Shown one piece after another: positions 61,755 to 64,000 of a stretch of 64,000 bases of DNA; within the stretch, counting starts at the first letter, position 1; every line of letters begins with the position of its first letter. Origin of the DNA: Actinomycetota bacterium (GTDB lineage Bacteria > Actinomycetota > Acidimicrobiia > Acidimicrobiales > AC-14); contig JBFMCT010000008.1 of NCBI GenBank assembly GCA_040754375.1, positions 1 through 64,000 on the forward strand. Direction: 5' to 3'. A program made the position numbers and the translations under genes. The notes under the pieces were generated by a model that saw only the letters and a program-made list of their open reading frames with translations, was not told the origin of the DNA and did no database searches.

Positions 61755-64000
61755 CGCTCGAGGGCCGTCAGGAACCGCTCGTGCTCGGCCACCACCTCGG
61801 CCACCAGGACGGTCGTGGGGCTCCCCGGCCCCTCCTCCACGGCCTGGCAGCGCCCGGGCAGTGCCACCGCCCCCAGTGACGAGCTGCTGCCCCTGAGCGT
61901 GTGTGCCGCACGGCGGGCCTTGTCGGCCTGTCCATGGGCGGCCGCGGTGGCCAGCTCCTCCACCAGCGACCTGGCCTGGGCGTCGTAGGTCTCGACGATG
62001 GCAGCCAGGGCCGGCCCGCCCATGATCATCGAGAGCTGGTCGATCACTTGGCGGTCGAGGGCCGGCGCCTCCGCAGGCGCAGCCGCGGGCCGAAGCGACG
62101 GCCCGTCGGCGGCCGGGCGGCGGTGGTGGGACGCCCCCGGTCGGGGCACTTGAGCCAGCGCCCTCTCCAGGTCCCGCAGGCGCATCGGCTTGGTCAGGAA
62201 CCCATCCATTCCCGCGGCGATGCAGCGGGCGCGGTCGTCCTCGAGGATGCTGGCGGTGACGGCGATTATGTGGGGCTGTTCCTCCTCGGCCAGCTCGGCC
62301 CGGATCCGCCGGGTGGCGTCGGGGCCGTCGAGCCCGGGCATGTACATGTCCATCAACACCACGTCATAGCGCCGCCGGTGAACGGCGGCCACCGCCTCGG
62401 TCCCGTCGGAGGCGAGGTCGACCTCGTGGCCCAGCTTCTCCAGCAGCCTGGCCCCGACCTTGAGGTTGACCGGCGAGTCGTCGACGAGCAGGGCCCACAG
62501 CGGGGGGGCTGTTGGTCGGGGACGGCTGGCCAAGCCGGTGGCGTCGGCCGGTGCCGTGGAGCCGAAGATGTCGCCCAAGGCGTCGAAGAGCACGGAGGGC
62601 TTGATGGGCTTTCGAAGCCAAGTGGTGACGTCCAGCCCGGTCATGTCGTCGGGCCTGCCCGCCGAGGACAGGAGGATGACAGGGCAGGCCAGCCCGGCCG
62701 AGCGCAGGGCGGCTATGAGGTCGAGGCCCCAGAGCTCGGGCATGTGGAGGTCGCTGAGGACGACGTCGAAGGACTGGCCGGCCCGGACCCAGGCCAGGGC
62801 CTGGGCCGGTGAGCCCGTGACGGCCGGGTTCATGCCCCACGCCTGGGTGTGCCTTTCGAGGATGAGCCGGTTGGTGGCGCTGTCGTCCACCACCAGCACG
62901 GAGTGGCCCTCGAGATGGTCGGTGGGCGGCGGGCCGGGAGCCGGGGAAGGGGACACCCCGAGGTCCAAGGAGACGTGGAACGTGGACCCTTCCCCGACGC
63001 GGCTTTCCACTGACATGTCCCCGCCCATGGCCCTGGCCAGACGGAGGCTGATGGCCAGGCCCAGCCCTGTCCCCCCGTACTCTCGGGTGGTGGAGGTGTC
63101 GACCTGGGTAAAGGAGCGGAACAAGCGGTCGAGGCGCTCGGCCGGGATCCCGATGCCTGTGTCCGAGACGTCGATCCTCAGGTCGACGCGGCCCTCGTGG
63201 CGGCCCGGCTGGGCCCACGCCTTGACCACGACCTCTCCCGAGGGGGTGAACTTGACGGCGTTGGCCACCAGGTTGAGCACGATCTGCCGGGCCCGCGTGG
63301 GGTCGCCGACCAGATGGGTGGGGGTTCCCTCGTCGATGAGGTAGGCCAGGTCGAGGCCCTTGTCGGACGCGACCGTGGCCACGAGGTCGAGAGCCCCCTC
63401 GATGCACTCCCGTAGGTCGAAGGTAGTCTCCTCGAGCTCGACCTGGCCGGCTTCGATCTTGGAGAAGTCGAGGACGTCGTTGATGACGGTGAGGAGCAAC
63501 TCGCCACTGCTGCGGATGGTCTCGACGTAGTCGCGCTGCTCGTCGTCCAGGGGCGTCTCGAGCATCAGGCCCGTCAGGCCGATGACGGCGTTCAGCGGCG
63601 TGCGGATCTCATGGCTCATGGTGGCCAGGAAGGCACCCTTGGCCGCGCTCGCCTTCTCCGCTTCGTCACGGGCAGTCTCCAGCTCGGCCTGCTGGCGGGA
63701 GACGACCTCCCTTTGGTTCTCCAGGCTCTCGGCCAACGTGGTCAGGCCCGCGCTGATCCGCCGGAACTCGTCCGTACGGCCCCCGTCGGCCCGGGCGCGC
63801 AGGTCGCCGCCCTCCATGCGCCCCAGTGCTTCCACCAGCTCGTTGACGGGCTTGGCCAAGGCGTCGACGAGCAAGTCCCGTCGGTATATGACGATACCCA
63901 GGGTCACCCCCAGCAGCACCAGCCGGAGCACCACGCCGGCCACCAGGGCGGCGGACTGGCGGGAGTCGAGGGTTGCCTGCCGGTCGTCCAGGAGGTTCTG
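61712..64000 (-). CDS. Hybrid histidine kinase with two receivers and Hpt (5' end outside window)
   Basis: The frame is open to the right edge, so the sensor domain is missing. Visible order: a membrane helix ([17 protein letters not shown]), HAMP-like linker, H-box [19 protein letters not shown], ATPase motifs [24 protein letters not shown] and [13 protein letters not shown], receiver 1 ([10 protein letters not shown]), receiver 2 ([13 protein letters not shown]), then an Hpt domain with [13 protein letters not shown] BarA/ArcB-like phosphorelay kinase. The neighbouring Hpt/receiver protein is a plausible partner for control of the glycosyltransferase. Confidence 0.92.
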   Translation of the reverse strand, partial: QNLLDDRQATLDSRQSAALVAGVVLRLVLLGVTLGIVIYRRDLLVDALAKPVNELVEALGRMEGGDLRARADGGRTDEFRRISAGLTTLAESLENQREVVSRQQAELETARDEAEKASAAKGAFLATMSHEIRTPLNAVIGLTGLMLETPLDDEQRDYVETIRSSGELLLTVINDVLDFSKIEAGQVELEETTFDLRECIEGALDLVATVASDKGLDLAYLIDEGTPTHLVGDPTRARQIVLNLVANAVKFTPSGEVVVKAWAQPGRHEGRVDLRIDVSDTGIGIPAERLDRLFRSFTQVDTSTTREYGGTGLGLAISLRLARAMGGDMSVESRVGEGSTFHVSLDLGVSPSPAPGPPPTDHLEGHSVLVVDDSATNRLILERHTQAWGMNPAVTGSPAQALAWVRAGQSFDVVLSDLHMPELWGLDLIAALRSAGLACPVILLSSAGRPDDMTGLDVTTWLRKPIKPSVLFDALGDIFGSTAPADATGLASRPRPTAPPLWALLVDDSPVNLKVGARLLEKLGHEVDLASDGTEAVAAVHRRRYDVVLMDMYMPGLDGPDATRRIRAELAEEEQPHIIAVTASILEDDRARCIAAGMDGFLTKPMRLRDLERALAQVPRPGASHHRRPAADGPSLRPAAAPAEAPALDRQVIDQLSMIMGGPALAAIVETYDAQARSLVEELATAAAHGQADKARRAAHTLRGSSSSLGAVALPGRCQAVEEGPGSPTTVLVAEVVAEHERFLTALERYLEAGREGPSGPG

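Overview
The window comes from a high-GC actinomycete chromosome. GTG starts are frequent, 4-bp stop/start overlaps (GTGA, ATGA) are common, and many genes have a TAnnnT hexamer 6-9 nt before the start codon, which suggests leaderless transcripts. DUF2510, a TraR/DksA-type protein, Vsr/Dcm and an NnaR-like HemD-winged-helix regulator fit Actinomycetota. An Acidimicrobiia-like lineage is my guess and is not proven. No rRNA, tRNA or CRISPR was seen.

Layout. 1-6411 holds two tandem genes for repeat-built surface proteins (DUF11-type and Ig-like repeats). The second gene is cut by a 20,099-bp Tn3-family transposon (6412-26510). It has 58-bp terminal inverted repeats (50/58 identical) and a CGTCAG direct repeat on each side, and the gene resumes at 26517. 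Removing the element plus one repeat copy restores a single 1,992-codon frame. The transposon core at the right end has a candidate recombination site, a tyrosine recombinase (TnpI type), a 996-aa TnpA, and a translationally coupled toxin-antitoxin-like pair. An IS3-family element with a textbook -1 frameshift signal has split the nucleotidyltransferase of that pair.

Cargo. The transposon carries genes that centre on inorganic carbon: an SbtA-type Na+/bicarbonate transporter with an SbtB-like PII protein; a beta-carbonic-anhydrase-like protein overlapping a small membrane protein and a TerC/Alx transporter; and purK-purE (bicarbonate-dependent AIR carboxylation). There is one intact PucR/CdaR-type regulator and one scrambled copy. 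A 360-bp block carrying a divergent promoter, a palindrome and the regulator's 5' end occurs twice, in front of the carbonic anhydrase operon and in front of sbtA. Alongside are stress or translation genes: a GreA-like factor, a zf-TFIIB protein, an archaeo-eukaryotic release-factor-like (baeRF) protein and a decayed second baeRF. I propose this as a mobile carbon-acquisition island.

Right of the transposon is ordinary host chromosome. It holds a sialidase-like membrane protein, MarR-MFS, PCD/flavin reductase/EEP nuclease, thioesterase-rhodanese, a GH13 glucosidase, an M20 peptidase, a DUF2510-scramblase protein, Vsr-Dcm, pyrG-nudix, alanine dehydrogenase, XerD and TraR/DksA. These are followed by a complete nitrate/nitrite assimilation cluster (nrtABD, a molybdopterin nitrate reductase, a DmsB-DmsC fusion, nirBD) with a divergent NnaR-like regulator. 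The window ends in a signalling and exopolysaccharide locus: an Hpt/three-receiver/HEAT protein coupled to a processive GT2, and a hybrid histidine kinase running off the right edge.
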